Shown here: piece after piece, positions 18,129 through 26,873 of the stretch
How the letters are laid out: each line of letters begins with the position of its first letter
Numbering within the stretch: position 1 is the stretch's first letter
Assembly: GCA_938005265.1 (NCBI GenBank)
Contig: CALLOA010000033.1
Coordinates: 1-44,269, forward strand
Length of the DNA stretch: 44,269 nt
Direction: 5' to 3'
Source of the DNA: an uncultured Granulosicoccaceae bacterium
Lineage (GTDB): Bacteria; Pseudomonadota; Gammaproteobacteria; Granulosicoccales; Granulosicoccaceae
The notes under the pieces: model-generated
The model's input: only the letters and a program-made list of their open reading frames with translations
Database searches by the model: none
What the model was told of the DNA's origin: nothing
Position numbers and translations under genes: made by a program

Positions 18129-19022
18129 TCAGGAGAAACCAATCGTGCGCAAAAAGTCGCGGTTAACGCGTGCATCACCTAACGGGTCAGGGTCCAGATT
18201 CGGATCGCAATCCTGCTCAACAGTACACCAACCCTGATAACCACTTGCCGCAAGCAAATCACGAACCTTTTGAAAGTCCACTTCGCCTTCGGACAAGTTG
18301 CAGAAAATCCCCTGACCACAGGCGTCGTAAAAACCCGTACGGTTCTCAATTGCGGTTTGTTTGACCTTGGCATCCGTGGATTTGAAATGCACATAGGTGA
18401 TTCGTTCCATGTGGCGTTCCATGAAGGCGATCGGGTCAAAGCCGGCGTACGTGCAATGCCCGGTATCGATGCAGATTTTTAACAGATCGCTATCGACTTC
18501 GCCAAGCAATCGTTCCACTTCCGGCTCGAAATCCATAAAGCCACCTGCATGAGGGTGGATCTCGGGAATCAGCCCGTATTCGTCGCGGCCGATTTTGGCT
18601 ACTGTTTCAATTCGGCCTTTGTAGGCTTGCCATTCATCAGTGTCCATTTGTTCGGCTTCAGCTGCCCGGCCAGCCGTGGGCGCACGGCGTGGGGAAATTG
18701 AATCGATAAGCACAAAATGCTCGGCACCGTGAGCACGCAAAGCCGCGCAGGTGCGGTGAGCACCATCGAGTACGTCATCCCATTGAGCGGGGTCGTGGAA
18801 AGCGCGAAAGACCACGCCACCGATAAGCTCCAGTTTGTGTTCAGCCAGCGCATCGGCAAGCACTGCCGGATCTTCCGGCATGTAGCCGACTGGCCCGAGC
18901 TCAATGCCTGTATATCCTGCAGCGGCACACTCTTTAAGTACCGTCTGCCAGTTCGGATTTCGGTCGTCTTGGGCAAACTCTACTCCCCAGGAACACGGGG
19001 CATTTCCAATTCTGATGGCCAT
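18129..19022 (-). CDS. IolE/IolI/MocC-like sugar-phosphate-isomerase-type TIM-barrel protein
   Basis: A 297-residue protein of the xylose-isomerase-like TIM-barrel superfamily. It opens with IGNAPCSWGVEF, the strand-1 signature of IolI/MocC-type proteins rather than the GTNPIAWSNDD form of classical inosose dehydratase IolE. Likely metal ligands lie in PEIHPH (about 155-160), CIDTGHC (about 186-192) and the YVHFKSTDAK stretch (about 213-222), with a Glu near TVEQD. It could dehydrate 2-keto-myo-inositol (the IolE step) or isomerise inososes (the IolI step). As no other IolE is present here, the dehydratase role is attractive. It is divergent from iolD. Confidence 0.78.
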   Translation of the reverse strand: MAIRIGNAPCSWGVEFAQDDRNPNWQTVLKECAAAGYTGIELGPVGYMPEDPAVLADALAEHKLELIGGVVFRAFHDPAQWDDVLDGAHRTCAALRAHGAEHFVLIDSISPRRAPTAGRAAEAEQMDTDEWQAYKGRIETVAKIGRDEYGLIPEIHPHAGGFMDFEPEVERLLGEVDSDLLKICIDTGHCTYAGFDPIAFMERHMERITYVHFKSTDAKVKQTAIENRTGFYDACGQGIFCNLSEGEVDFQKVRDLLAASGYQGWCTVEQDCDPNLDPDPLGDARVNRDFLRTIGFS

Positions 19023-19098
19023 CTCATTGGCACCTTATGGGTTTAAATTAACGGGTAATCACACTGCCCACACAGCTGGATACTGTGACAGGCCAGAT

Positions 19099-19140
19099 CG
19101 GTATATCCGATACCGGGAGATACCAGAATCTCCCATTCTG
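19099..19140. repeat. overlapping inverted repeats in the iolE-like/iolD control region
   Basis: Three successive symmetric elements overlap: CGGTAT-n5-ATACCG (19099-19115), GGGAGAT-n6-ATCTCCC (19115-19134) and CAGAAT-n5-ATTCTG (19124-19140). GATACC is also directly repeated at 19109 and 19119. The second and third cannot form as hairpins at the same time. They sit just beside the LacI-type operator. They may be alternative RNA hairpins or a cluster of protein sites. Confidence 0.5.
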
Positions 19141-19150
19141 ATATTTATAT

Positions 19151-19164
19151 TGCAAGCGGTTGCA
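19151..19164. promoter_or_regulatory. LacI-family operator upstream of iolD
   Basis: TGCAAGCGGTTGCA differs by one central base from the perfect palindrome at 15518-15531. It lies between the divergent IolE/IolI-like gene and iolD. TATATT at 19146-19151 could be a -10 element for iolD overlapping the operator, but no good -35 is visible. A weaker CCGCAA/TTGCGG pair follows at 19187-19210. Confidence 0.75.
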
Positions 19165-19240
19165 TGGTATCCTCAGCTACTATGAACCGCAACCGCTATT
19201 ACGCTTGCGGTGCTGATATTGGTCATCACGGGACGGCAAA

Positions 19241-21139
19241 TTGAACCAACCTCACGAAAATACAGCCAATGACACCATTCGTCTGACCCTTGCTCAGGCT
19301 ATTGTGCGGTGGCTTTCCAATCAGTACATCGTCATTAATACGGACGCAGGCCCGGTCGAAAAGCGCCTCTTCGGTGGAGGCTTCGGTATTTTTGGCCACG
19401 GCAACGTGCCGTGCCTTGGCGAGGCCCTCTACCAATTTCGCGATGCCCTGCCGCTCTACCGCGGGCAGAACGAACAGAGCATGGGCTTTGCCGCAGCGGC
19501 GTACAGTAAATATCATTTACGACAACGCATGATGTTCTGCACAGCCTCTGCAGGGCCGGGAACGGCCAACCTGCTAACGGCATCCGCGCTTGCTCATGCG
19601 AATCGGCTGCCGATGCTGATGTTGTGTGGCGATACCTTCCTGACACGCCTGCCTGATCCCGTGCTGCAACAGCTAGAGAACTTTGACGACCCGACCACGG
19701 GCGTGAATGATGCGTTCAAACCGGTTACGCGCTATTGGGATCGCATTTGCCATCCAGCGCAGATTATTCAATCACTGCCTGCAGCCATTGCCACTATGCT
19801 CGACCCGGCCGACTGTGGCCCGGCTTTTCTGGGTTTACCACAGGATGTTCAGGGTTGGGTCTACGACTATCCAAACGTTTTCTTTGACAAAAAAGTCCAT
19901 CGCATCAGACGCATTGGCCCCGATACCAATGAAATAGCCGATGCGGCGGCACTGTTAAAAGCTGCAAAAAGGCCAATGATTATTGCAGGCGGAGGCGTAC
20001 AGTACTCAAGGGCAGTTGCCGAGGTGACAGGCTTTGCGGAGAAATACCAGATACCGGTTGTTGAGACTATTGCCGGGCGAGCCAATTTTGAATCAACACA
20101 TAAACTGAATACGGGCCCTCTGGGAGTCACCGGTTCAGATTCTGCCAATGCTATTGCCGAGCAGGCCGATGTCATTCTGGCAGTAGGCACACGGCTGCAG
20201 GACTTTACCACCGGGTCCTGGACCGCGTTTTCAAAAGAAGCCAGGTTTATATCGCTGAATGCGGCAAGGCACGACGCCGCCAAGCACCAATCACTGCCAG
20301 TCGTTGCCGATGCAAAACTTGGCATAGAGGCGCTGGACAAGGCACTGGGTGACTACCAGACACCCGCCGACTGGACCGCACTGGCAGGCAGCGAGCGAGC
20401 CAATTGGGACAAGTATGTTGCCATGAACGTGGCGCATGGCAACCGACCAAACTCTTACGCACAGGCCATAGGTGTCGTCAACGAGCTCTGTGACCCCCAC
20501 GACCGGGTAGTGGCTGCTGCCGGCGGCCTACCCGCCGAAGTTACAGCCAATTGGCGAACCCTCAAAACAGGCACTGTCGATGTTGAATTCGGTTTTTCTT
20601 GCATGGGTTACGAAATAGCCGGAGGCTGGGGTGCTCGTATTGCTCAATCAGAATCCCAGCCTGACAAAGACACAATAATATTTACCGGCGACGGTTCCTA
20701 CCTGATGCTTAACTCAGATCTTTATTCTTCTGTGTTAAGTGATAAGAAACTGATCGTGCTGGTACTTGATAACGGTGGCTTCGCTGTCATTAACAAGCTG
20801 CAAAACAACACCGGCAACGAAAGTTTTAATAATTTGATAAAAGATTGTCCAACCGTGCCAAAGCCTTTCGCGGTAGATTTCGAAGCACATGCGGCCTCCA
20901 TGGGTGCGAACGCTGAAACCGTAAGCAATCCAGAAGAGCTTGGCGAAGCATTCAAACGTGCCAAAGCGTCCAATAAATCCAGCGTCATAGTCATGCAGGT
21001 GGATGCTTATGAGGGATGGACAAACGAGGGACATACCTGGTGGGAGATAGGTACACCACAAGTATCGGATAGTGAAAAAGTATCCGCGGCTCATGAAGAA
21101 TGGGAATCTTCAAGAAGTAAACAAAGGCGTGGTGTGTAA
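19241..21139 (+). CDS. iolD: 3D-(3,5/4)-trihydroxycyclohexane-1,2-dione hydrolase IolD
   Basis: A 632-residue ThDP-dependent enzyme of the acetolactate-synthase superfamily that opens the cyclitol ring to 5-deoxy-glucuronate. It has the IolD opening IRLTLAQAIVRWLSNQ, the NTDAGPVEKRLFGGGFGIFG region, NEQSMGFAAAAY with the ThDP-activating Glu, and the cofactor-binding GDGSYLML to NGGF segment (about 484-512). The start is TTG 19241: an in-frame TGA at 19214 rules out earlier starts, and a weak GGACGG precedes. It is the first gene of the iolDCBJG run and lies 77 bp after the operator. The length is usual for IolD. Confidence 0.94.
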   Translation: MNQPHENTANDTIRLTLAQAIVRWLSNQYIVINTDAGPVEKRLFGGGFGIFGHGNVPCLGEALYQFRDALPLYRGQNEQSMGFAAAAYSKYHLRQRMMFCTASAGPGTANLLTASALAHANRLPMLMLCGDTFLTRLPDPVLQQLENFDDPTTGVNDAFKPVTRYWDRICHPAQIIQSLPAAIATMLDPADCGPAFLGLPQDVQGWVYDYPNVFFDKKVHRIRRIGPDTNEIADAAALLKAAKRPMIIAGGGVQYSRAVAEVTGFAEKYQIPVVETIAGRANFESTHKLNTGPLGVTGSDSANAIAEQADVILAVGTRLQDFTTGSWTAFSKEARFISLNAARHDAAKHQSLPVVADAKLGIEALDKALGDYQTPADWTALAGSERANWDKYVAMNVAHGNRPNSYAQAIGVVNELCDPHDRVVAAAGGLPAEVTANWRTLKTGTVDVEFGFSCMGYEIAGGWGARIAQSESQPDKDTIIFTGDGSYLMLNSDLYSSVLSDKKLIVLVLDNGGFAVINKLQNNTGNESFNNLIKDCPTVPKPFAVDFEAHAASMGANAETVSNPEELGEAFKRAKASNKSSVIVMQVDAYEGWTNEGHTWWEIGTPQVSDSEKVSAAHEEWESSRSKQRRGV

Positions 21140-21181
21140 TGCCTAAGTTAATGCCCGAGCAAATTCCAGGCAGACTCGCCC

Positions 21182-22162
21182 ATGTTTGATCTTTCCCGCT
21201 TAAAAAGTAAACAGTTTATTGTTATCGGTCGCGCCGGAATGGATCTGTATGCAGATCCACCCGGCACCCGGACTGAAGACGCCACGCAGTTTTTCACCTG
21301 CGTCGGTGGTTCTTCTGCCAACATCTGCGTCGCCATCCAGAAGCACGGAGGTCAGACTGCGCTTGTGACCTGTGTCTCGGATGACTCTATAGGGCGTTTT
21401 TGCATCAACCAGCTAAACCACTATGGTGTCGACACCCGCTACGTACGGGCCCAGGATGGTGAGTACAGAAACTCGCTTGCGGTAGTGGAGAGCAGGATCG
21501 AAGATCACCAGTCGGTTATCTATCGTAATGGTGCAGCTGATTTCCAAATGAACGTGGACGATATAAACAAGGTGGATTTTTCACCCTATTGTTCCCTGAT
21601 AACCACAGGAACCGTGTTGGCAGCTGAGCCCTCTCGCAGCGCTACCTTTCATGCCTTCGAACAAGCTCGTGAAACAGGGCTGGGGCTGATCTTTGATATC
21701 GATTATCGCCCTTATAGCTGGGCCTCTGCGGAGGAAGCAGCTAAGGTGTACTCCAAAGCCGGGGCACTTTGCGATGTCATCATTGGCAATGATGAAGAGT
21801 TCGGCTTCATGGCAGGAGACTACAATCAGGGTCTTGCCAAAGCGCGTGAGCTGGCACAAACAACTGCCACGGTTGTCATCTACAAAATGGGGGAAAAAGG
21901 TGCGATTACCATTACCCCGGAAAACGAATTTCAAACCGGCATCTATCCGGTGCAGGCACTAAAGCCGACTGGCGCTGGTGATAGTTTTATGGGCGGTTTC
22001 ATAGCATCTGTCGCAAATGGCTATTCTTTAAAAGATTCAGTTTTAAGGGGCTCTGCATGCGCCTCAATTGTTGTTTCTAAAGTAGGTTGCGCGCCAGCCA
22101 TGCCAACATCTTCCGAACTCGATGAGTTTTTGGTTACCAACAAACACAAACTCGTTTCGTAA
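21182..22162 (+). CDS. iolC: 5-dehydro-2-deoxygluconokinase IolC
   Basis: A 326-residue PfkB/ribokinase-family sugar kinase that phosphorylates 2-deoxy-5-keto-gluconate. It has FIVIGRAGMDLYADPPGT at the N-terminus (typical of IolC), the GGSSANICVA motif near 41-50 and the catalytic GAGDSF motif near 264-269. It is a stand-alone IolC without the DUF2090 aldolase-like fusion seen in some bacteria, which fits a separate IolJ aldolase downstream. It follows iolD by 42 bp. The Shine-Dalgarno is weak. Confidence 0.93.
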   Translation: MFDLSRLKSKQFIVIGRAGMDLYADPPGTRTEDATQFFTCVGGSSANICVAIQKHGGQTALVTCVSDDSIGRFCINQLNHYGVDTRYVRAQDGEYRNSLAVVESRIEDHQSVIYRNGAADFQMNVDDINKVDFSPYCSLITTGTVLAAEPSRSATFHAFEQARETGLGLIFDIDYRPYSWASAEEAAKVYSKAGALCDVIIGNDEEFGFMAGDYNQGLAKARELAQTTATVVIYKMGEKGAITITPENEFQTGIYPVQALKPTGAGDSFMGGFIASVANGYSLKDSVLRGSACASIVVSKVGCAPAMPTSSELDEFLVTNKHKLVS

Positions 22163-22188
22163 AAACCAACAGGACATAGAGATCAGTA

Positions 22189-23031
22189 ATGCATATTGCT
22201 CCGTTCGATAACAAAAATCAGCCAATCGTTGATGTCAATGATTCTACTGTTCCGCTGAACTATTTTAATATTGTCAAACTGACGAAAGGGCAATCATTTG
22301 AATATCAGGTTCCGGGCTATGAAACCTGTATCGTACCGGCAACCGGCACTCTGGATATCGACGTTGAAGGCGTGAGTTATCAGGGCCTCGGTAATAGGCG
22401 TGTTGATGTTTGGGACGGTGAACCTGAAGGTGTCTATATCCCCGTGGGGGCCAAGGCGACCATTTCCTGCGTAAGCGATGAAACTGAAACGTTCATAGCA
22501 GGCGCTGCCTACGACAAAGTGCTGGAACCGTTCGACGTCCGTGCCAGCGACCTAGATCTGGTCCAATACGGCTCGGATGACACCAAAACACACCGTAAAA
22601 TCAAACATATCCTCGGGCAGAAACAACATGACAAAGTAGGACGCTTGCTTGTCAGTGAGCTATTTACCGTGGGCGCTGGCGGTTGGTCAGGGTTCCCGTC
22701 GCATAAGCACGACACTAACCGGTTGCCAGACGAAACACGCCACGATGAAACCTATAACTTTCGCTTCAAACCCAATCATGGCTCAGGCATGCAAATGCTA
22801 CAGCGCGAAGATAACCTGCCCGGTGATGCCTACCATATCGTAGATGGCTCAACTATCTGCATCGACAACGGCTATCATCCCTGTGCCGTGTTGCCTGGCT
22901 ATGAAATGTATTACTTCACGATTCTGGGTGGCCTGACTCAACGTTCTTTGGTGCAGTACTTTCAACCGACACATGCCTACCAGATAGAAACCATCCCCGG
23001 CATCAAGGACATGATCGCTAAATTTAAATGA
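22189..23031 (+). CDS. iolB: 5-deoxy-glucuronate isomerase IolB
   Basis: A 280-residue double-cupin isomerase that converts 5-deoxy-glucuronate to 2-deoxy-5-keto-gluconate. The C-terminal cupin has the metal-site signature GGWSGFPSHKHD followed by DETRHDETY (about 166-190). The N-terminal cupin has CIVPATGTLDIDVEG. GEGVYIPVGA-like sequence (PEGVYIPVGA, about 83-92) is also characteristic. GAGAT-like SD sequence lies before the ATG, and the gene overlaps iolJ by four bases (ATGA). Confidence 0.94.
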   Translation: MHIAPFDNKNQPIVDVNDSTVPLNYFNIVKLTKGQSFEYQVPGYETCIVPATGTLDIDVEGVSYQGLGNRRVDVWDGEPEGVYIPVGAKATISCVSDETETFIAGAAYDKVLEPFDVRASDLDLVQYGSDDTKTHRKIKHILGQKQHDKVGRLLVSELFTVGAGGWSGFPSHKHDTNRLPDETRHDETYNFRFKPNHGSGMQMLQREDNLPGDAYHIVDGSTICIDNGYHPCAVLPGYEMYYFTILGGLTQRSLVQYFQPTHAYQIETIPGIKDMIAKFK

Positions 23032-23876
23032 CCATTGCCACACTCAATGAAGTACTGCAGCCGGCTCTTAAGGGTGGCTACGCAGTCGCCGGTCTTGTCT
23101 GTCTAGGGTGGGAAGACATGCGTGCCTATGTCGAAGCGGCGGAGGCTGAAAATGTACCCGTTATCTTGCAAGCAGGACCCGGATGCCGTGAACATACACC
23201 GTTACCGGTGCTGGCAAAAATGTTCCGGCATCTTGCCGAACAATCCTCTGTGCCGGTCGTGGCTCATCTTGATCACGGCTATTCGTTTGAGGAGTGCAAG
23301 CAAGCGTTAGAGTGCGGCTTTACATCACTTATGTTTGATGGCTCCCGTAAGCCCTTGAACCAGAACATTGATGAGACAGCTGCCGTTGCTGAACTGGCTC
23401 ACGCAGCCTCTATCTCCTGCGAAGGTGAAATTGGTTTTGTGGGTTATGCCGATGGTGAAGAATCAGCCGGCACTGACCCTGACGAAGCGGCACGGTTTGC
23501 CAACGAGACAGGCATAGACGCAATGGCCGTATCGGTTGGAAATGTACATTTACAGCAGCAAAAGTCCGATGGATTAAACCGGGCCAGTGTTGAGTCCATA
23601 CAAAGTAAAACCGGTGTTCCGCTGGTGATACACGGTGGATCAGGGGTGTCTCCTGAACAGCGCAGTGAATTTGCAAAATCGACCAATATTTGCAAATTCA
23701 ACATTGGCACAGAACTGCGAATGGCTTTTGGCACCGCGCTAAGAATTGCTGTGGATTCTGACAGCAAACTTTTTGATCGGAACAGTATCCTGAAAATGAC
23801 TCACGATCCGGTCGTTGAAGCCAGCAGAGCGGCTTTGCGTTCCATGGGCCGCCCTTCGGACCGCCCTTCAGACTAA
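23028..23876 (+). CDS. iolJ: class II 6-phospho-5-dehydro-2-deoxygluconate aldolase IolJ
   Basis: A 282-residue class II fructose-bisphosphate-aldolase family enzyme that splits the phosphorylated intermediate into DHAP and malonate semialdehyde. Zinc-ligand motifs are visible: VAHLDHGYSFEEC (about 77-89), CEGEIGFVG (about 129-137), VIHGGSGV (about 201-208) and KFNIGTELR (about 222-230). It is coupled to iolB by ATGA. The product malonate semialdehyde would need IolA, which is not in this window. Confidence 0.88.
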   Translation: MTIATLNEVLQPALKGGYAVAGLVCLGWEDMRAYVEAAEAENVPVILQAGPGCREHTPLPVLAKMFRHLAEQSSVPVVAHLDHGYSFEECKQALECGFTSLMFDGSRKPLNQNIDETAAVAELAHAASISCEGEIGFVGYADGEESAGTDPDEAARFANETGIDAMAVSVGNVHLQQQKSDGLNRASVESIQSKTGVPLVIHGGSGVSPEQRSEFAKSTNICKFNIGTELRMAFGTALRIAVDSDSKLFDRNSILKMTHDPVVEASRAALRSMGRPSDRPSD

Positions 23877-23901
23877 TCCGGCCAATCAACGAATAAAAGA
23901 A

Positions 23902-24900
23902 ATGGCAACAGAATTTGCACTTATCGGCGCCGGGCGTATTGGCAAAGTACATATCAGAGCTGTCGACATGTTGGCGGATACACGTATTCGCTATATATGC
24001 GATGTGCACGAGCCTTCCGCGAGAAAACTTGCCGAAGAATGTAATTCAACCGTTGCCGATCTTGACACCATTTTTGCCGATGAAAAAGTCGACGCCATTA
24101 TCATCGCAAGTGCAACAGATACCCATGCAGACCTGCTAAAACGTTGCGCAGCCACAGGCAAACCGGTTTTTTGTGAAAAACCCATAGATCTCGACCTGGC
24201 TAGTGCGCGTGAAGTGGCAAAGATTATCGACGCGGCAGGCATTCTTTGTGGGCTGGGCTTTAACCGACGCTTTGACCCGCAATTCAATCGCCTGCATACC
24301 CGTGTGGCCAACGGCGATATTGGCGAAATAGAAACGCTACTGATTATCAGCCGTGACCCCGCACCTCCACCACTTGACTATATAAAAGTATCCGGTGGCC
24401 TGTTCCGCGACATGATGATCCATGACTTTGATATCGCAAGGTGGATTTTAAACGAGGAGATCGCCACGGTTTATGCGACGGGAAGTTCTCTGGTGGACAA
24501 AGCTATCGCCACCGCAGGCGACATCGATACAGCAAGTGTCACGTTAAAAACCAGTAGCGGACGAATAGCGATCATTTCCAATAGTCGTCGTACAACTTAC
24601 GGCTATGACCAAAGAATCGAAGCGTTCGGCTCCAGGGGCATGCTGCAGGCTATGAACCACACTGAAACCAATCTCGTTTTCTCAGGTGACGCAGGGGTGG
24701 TCTCTGAAAAACCGCTGGACTTTTTTCTTGAGCGTTATGCCGATGCCTATCGGCTGGAATTAACCGACTTTGTCAGAGCCTTACAAACGGGAACCGCACC
24801 TCTGGCTGACCATTGGGATGGGGTGGCTTCCTTACAATTGGCTGAAGCTGCAATTGCCTCCTGCGAAAGTGGCGTTGCAGTTAATCTTGCAGAATTCTAA
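23902..24900 (+). CDS. iolG: inositol 2-dehydrogenase IolG
   Basis: A 332-residue Gfo/Idh/MocA dehydrogenase that oxidises myo-inositol to 2-keto-myo-inositol. Rossmann motif FALIGAGRIGKVH (about 4-16); CEKPIDLD with the catalytic Lys near residue 92; GFNRRFDPQFNRL at about 114-126 and the MMIHDFDIARW segment (about 171-181), which matches IolG. I start it at ATG 23902 after an AAAAGAA-type ribosome site, 25 bp past iolJ; an ATG at 23815 would overlap iolJ and add no domain sequence. Confidence 0.88.
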   Translation: MATEFALIGAGRIGKVHIRAVDMLADTRIRYICDVHEPSARKLAEECNSTVADLDTIFADEKVDAIIIASATDTHADLLKRCAATGKPVFCEKPIDLDLASAREVAKIIDAAGILCGLGFNRRFDPQFNRLHTRVANGDIGEIETLLIISRDPAPPPLDYIKVSGGLFRDMMIHDFDIARWILNEEIATVYATGSSLVDKAIATAGDIDTASVTLKTSSGRIAIISNSRRTTYGYDQRIEAFGSRGMLQAMNHTETNLVFSGDAGVVSEKPLDFFLERYADAYRLELTDFVRALQTGTAPLADHWDGVASLQLAEAAIASCESGVAVNLAEF

Positions 24901-24912
24901 ACGGAGACCCGC

Positions 24913-26028
24913 ATGTCTGATATTGGAATAGGAATAGTCGGAACCGGCTACATGGGAAAGCTACACTCGGTAGCAATGCACTCGGTCGCCACTGTTTTCG
25001 ACACTCCCTTGCGACCTGTTTGTGAAATGATCTGTGCCACTACCGAAGCTGGTGCGGCGGAAAAAGCACGCAGCTTCGGATTCAATCGTTCGACCCACGA
25101 TTGGCGCGTTCTGGTCAACGATGAAAAAGTCGAGGCCATTGTTATAGCATCACCACAGCATACTCATCTGGAAATTGCCAAAGCTGCCTTTGCATTGGGC
25201 AAACCCGTGCTTTGTGAAAAACCGCTGGGCGCTTCTCTGGCCCAAAGCCGTGAGATGGTAGCTGCAGCTGAAGAGTCAGGCGTGACAAATATGGTTGGCT
25301 TTAACTATATTCGCACTCCAGCCTCACAATTTGCGCGACAACTTATCCAGTCTGGCGAGATTGGCGATATAACCTACTTTCGCGGGGAGATGACAGAGGA
25401 TTTTCTGGCCGACCCCGAATTGCCGCCCACTTGGCGTACCCAAGGCCGCTCCAACGGAGCAATGGGTGACCTATCACCGCACATGGTAAATGCGGCACTA
25501 GCACTGGCTGGCCCCATCGATCGATTGTGTGCAGACATTGAAACAGTACATTCGACACGCACATCCGACACCGGGCCGCAGGAAGTCACCAATGACGACC
25601 ACGGTCAGTTTGTCTGCCGTTTTACGAGCGGCGTGATGGGGCATTTGTATTTCTCCAGAGTCGCTACAGGTCGCAAGATGGGCTATATCTACGATATCTT
25701 TGGCACTACCGGTGCGATTCGGTTTGACCAGGAAGACCAGAATGCCATCTGGCTATACAAACGTGAGGGAGCGCTTGCACAACAGGGATTTCGTAAAATC
25801 CTGACCAACACGGATCATCCCGACTATGTGAATTTTTGCCTGGGTCCCGGCCACGGGACCGGTTATCAGGACCAGATCATGATAGAGGCAAGAGACTTTC
25901 TGCAAGCCATACACACCAAAGAAGATGTATGGCCGACATTTAGAGAGGGGATGCTGGTTAATCAGGTTATCGAAGCCGCCTGGGCTTCGCACGAGAACAA
26001 GACTTGGGTGGCCGTTGATACGTTCTGA
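24913..26028 (+). CDS. Gfo/Idh/MocA-family oxidoreductase (third in the locus)
   Basis: A 371-residue NAD(P)-dependent oxidoreductase. The Rossmann motif is GIGIVGTGYMGKLH (about 5-18), and CEKPLGASLAQS with the conserved Lys lies near 97-108. The motif GDLSPHMVNAALALAG (about 185-200) provides the usual Asp/His active-site pair. A Shine-Dalgarno GGAG stands 8-9 bp before the ATG, 12 bp after iolG, so it is the last gene of the iol operon. Probably a cyclitol dehydrogenase for another inositol isomer (for instance scyllo-inositol); the substrate is inference. Confidence 0.85.
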   Translation: MSDIGIGIVGTGYMGKLHSVAMHSVATVFDTPLRPVCEMICATTEAGAAEKARSFGFNRSTHDWRVLVNDEKVEAIVIASPQHTHLEIAKAAFALGKPVLCEKPLGASLAQSREMVAAAEESGVTNMVGFNYIRTPASQFARQLIQSGEIGDITYFRGEMTEDFLADPELPPTWRTQGRSNGAMGDLSPHMVNAALALAGPIDRLCADIETVHSTRTSDTGPQEVTNDDHGQFVCRFTSGVMGHLYFSRVATGRKMGYIYDIFGTTGAIRFDQEDQNAIWLYKREGALAQQGFRKILTNTDHPDYVNFCLGPGHGTGYQDQIMIEARDFLQAIHTKEDVWPTFREGMLVNQVIEAAWASHENKTWVAVDTF

Positions 26029-26090
26029 GGTAGTCATTCCGGATATCAAACTGCACCCGGAACTCGCTATGAAACCAACACAAACAAGAA

Positions 26091-26873
26091 CTAACTCTCC
26101 CCGGTACCAAGGTGCGCCGCCGAAGCTGCTTCTTTAAGCCAGGAGATCATTCGGCGATAAGGCGTAGGGCCATAACTTACCCGGGCAGCACCAAGCGCTG
26201 AGAATTCTTCCTGACTCGGAGTGTGAGGCAGAACAATAAGATTTACCGGTAAGTTAACTGCACTGATGAGTTTTTCTATTTGAGCTTTGTCGACCATGCC
26301 GGGTGCAAAAAAGCCGTCAGCTCCAGCTTGCTCATAGGCCTTGGCACGTTCGATCGCATCATCAACCATTTCGTCTGTGTGCGCATCCGGTTTCGCTTTC
26401 AGGAAAATGTCTGTTCTGGCATTAAGAAAACCCTGCACGCCATTCGCATCGGCAGCCGTGCGAGCAGCTTTGAGTCGCTCTACTTGTTCATCGATGGAAT
26501 ACAAGCCACTGCCACCCACAATCTGGTCTTCAAAATTGAATCCAATGATGCCCGTTGCCATCGCTTTTTCAATCGACCCGGCTACTCCAGAAGGAGCGGT
26601 GTTGTAACCACCCTCCAAATCCATTGTAAGTGGCAAGTCGGTCGCGTTCAGTATGCGGGAAACCGTTGCCAGCGCATCATCAAGCGGAAATTTTTCCCCA
26701 TCCGGAAAGCCATTGGCCATCGCCACCGGGGCACTTCCAGTAGCTAATGCTTTGGCACCGGAATCAGTTACGGCCTTGGCACTGCCCGCGTCCCAAATAT
26801 TAAACAGAATGACAGGATTACCCTGAATGTGGAGTGACTTGAACTGAGCTGCTTTCTCTTTTTGCGTCGACAT
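26091..26873 (-). CDS. isocitrate lyase/PEP mutase superfamily protein
   Basis: A 260-residue TIM-barrel protein of the PEP mutase/isocitrate lyase superfamily. Metal-site segments are visible: LTMDLEGGYN (about 78-87), INFED-like GFNFEDQ (about 108-114) and NARTDIF (about 149-155). The Lys-Lys-Cys-Gly-His loop of true isocitrate and methylisocitrate lyases is absent: after FEDQ comes IVGGSGLYS. It is therefore not a standard lyase; oxaloacetate/acyl-pyruvate hydrolase-type or C-C-bond-acting activity is possible. It converges on the iol operon with a 62-bp gap and is probably independent. Confidence 0.78.
   Translation of the reverse strand: MSTQKEKAAQFKSLHIQGNPVILFNIWDAGSAKAVTDSGAKALATGSAPVAMANGFPDGEKFPLDDALATVSRILNATDLPLTMDLEGGYNTAPSGVAGSIEKAMATGIIGFNFEDQIVGGSGLYSIDEQVERLKAARTAADANGVQGFLNARTDIFLKAKPDAHTDEMVDDAIERAKAYEQAGADGFFAPGMVDKAQIEKLISAVNLPVNLIVLPHTPSQEEFSALGAARVSYGPTPYRRMISWLKEAASAAHLGTGES

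Noticed and set aside
18077..18178. N-terminal extension of the Gfo/Idh/MocA gene from GTG 18178
   Set aside because: It overlaps the upstream gene by 50 bp and adds no family sequence before the MAKLNWGMVGGG start.
23815..23901. Longer iolG start at 23815
   Set aside because: It overlaps the end of iolJ in another frame, while ATG 23902 has a ribosome site and begins at the Rossmann strand.
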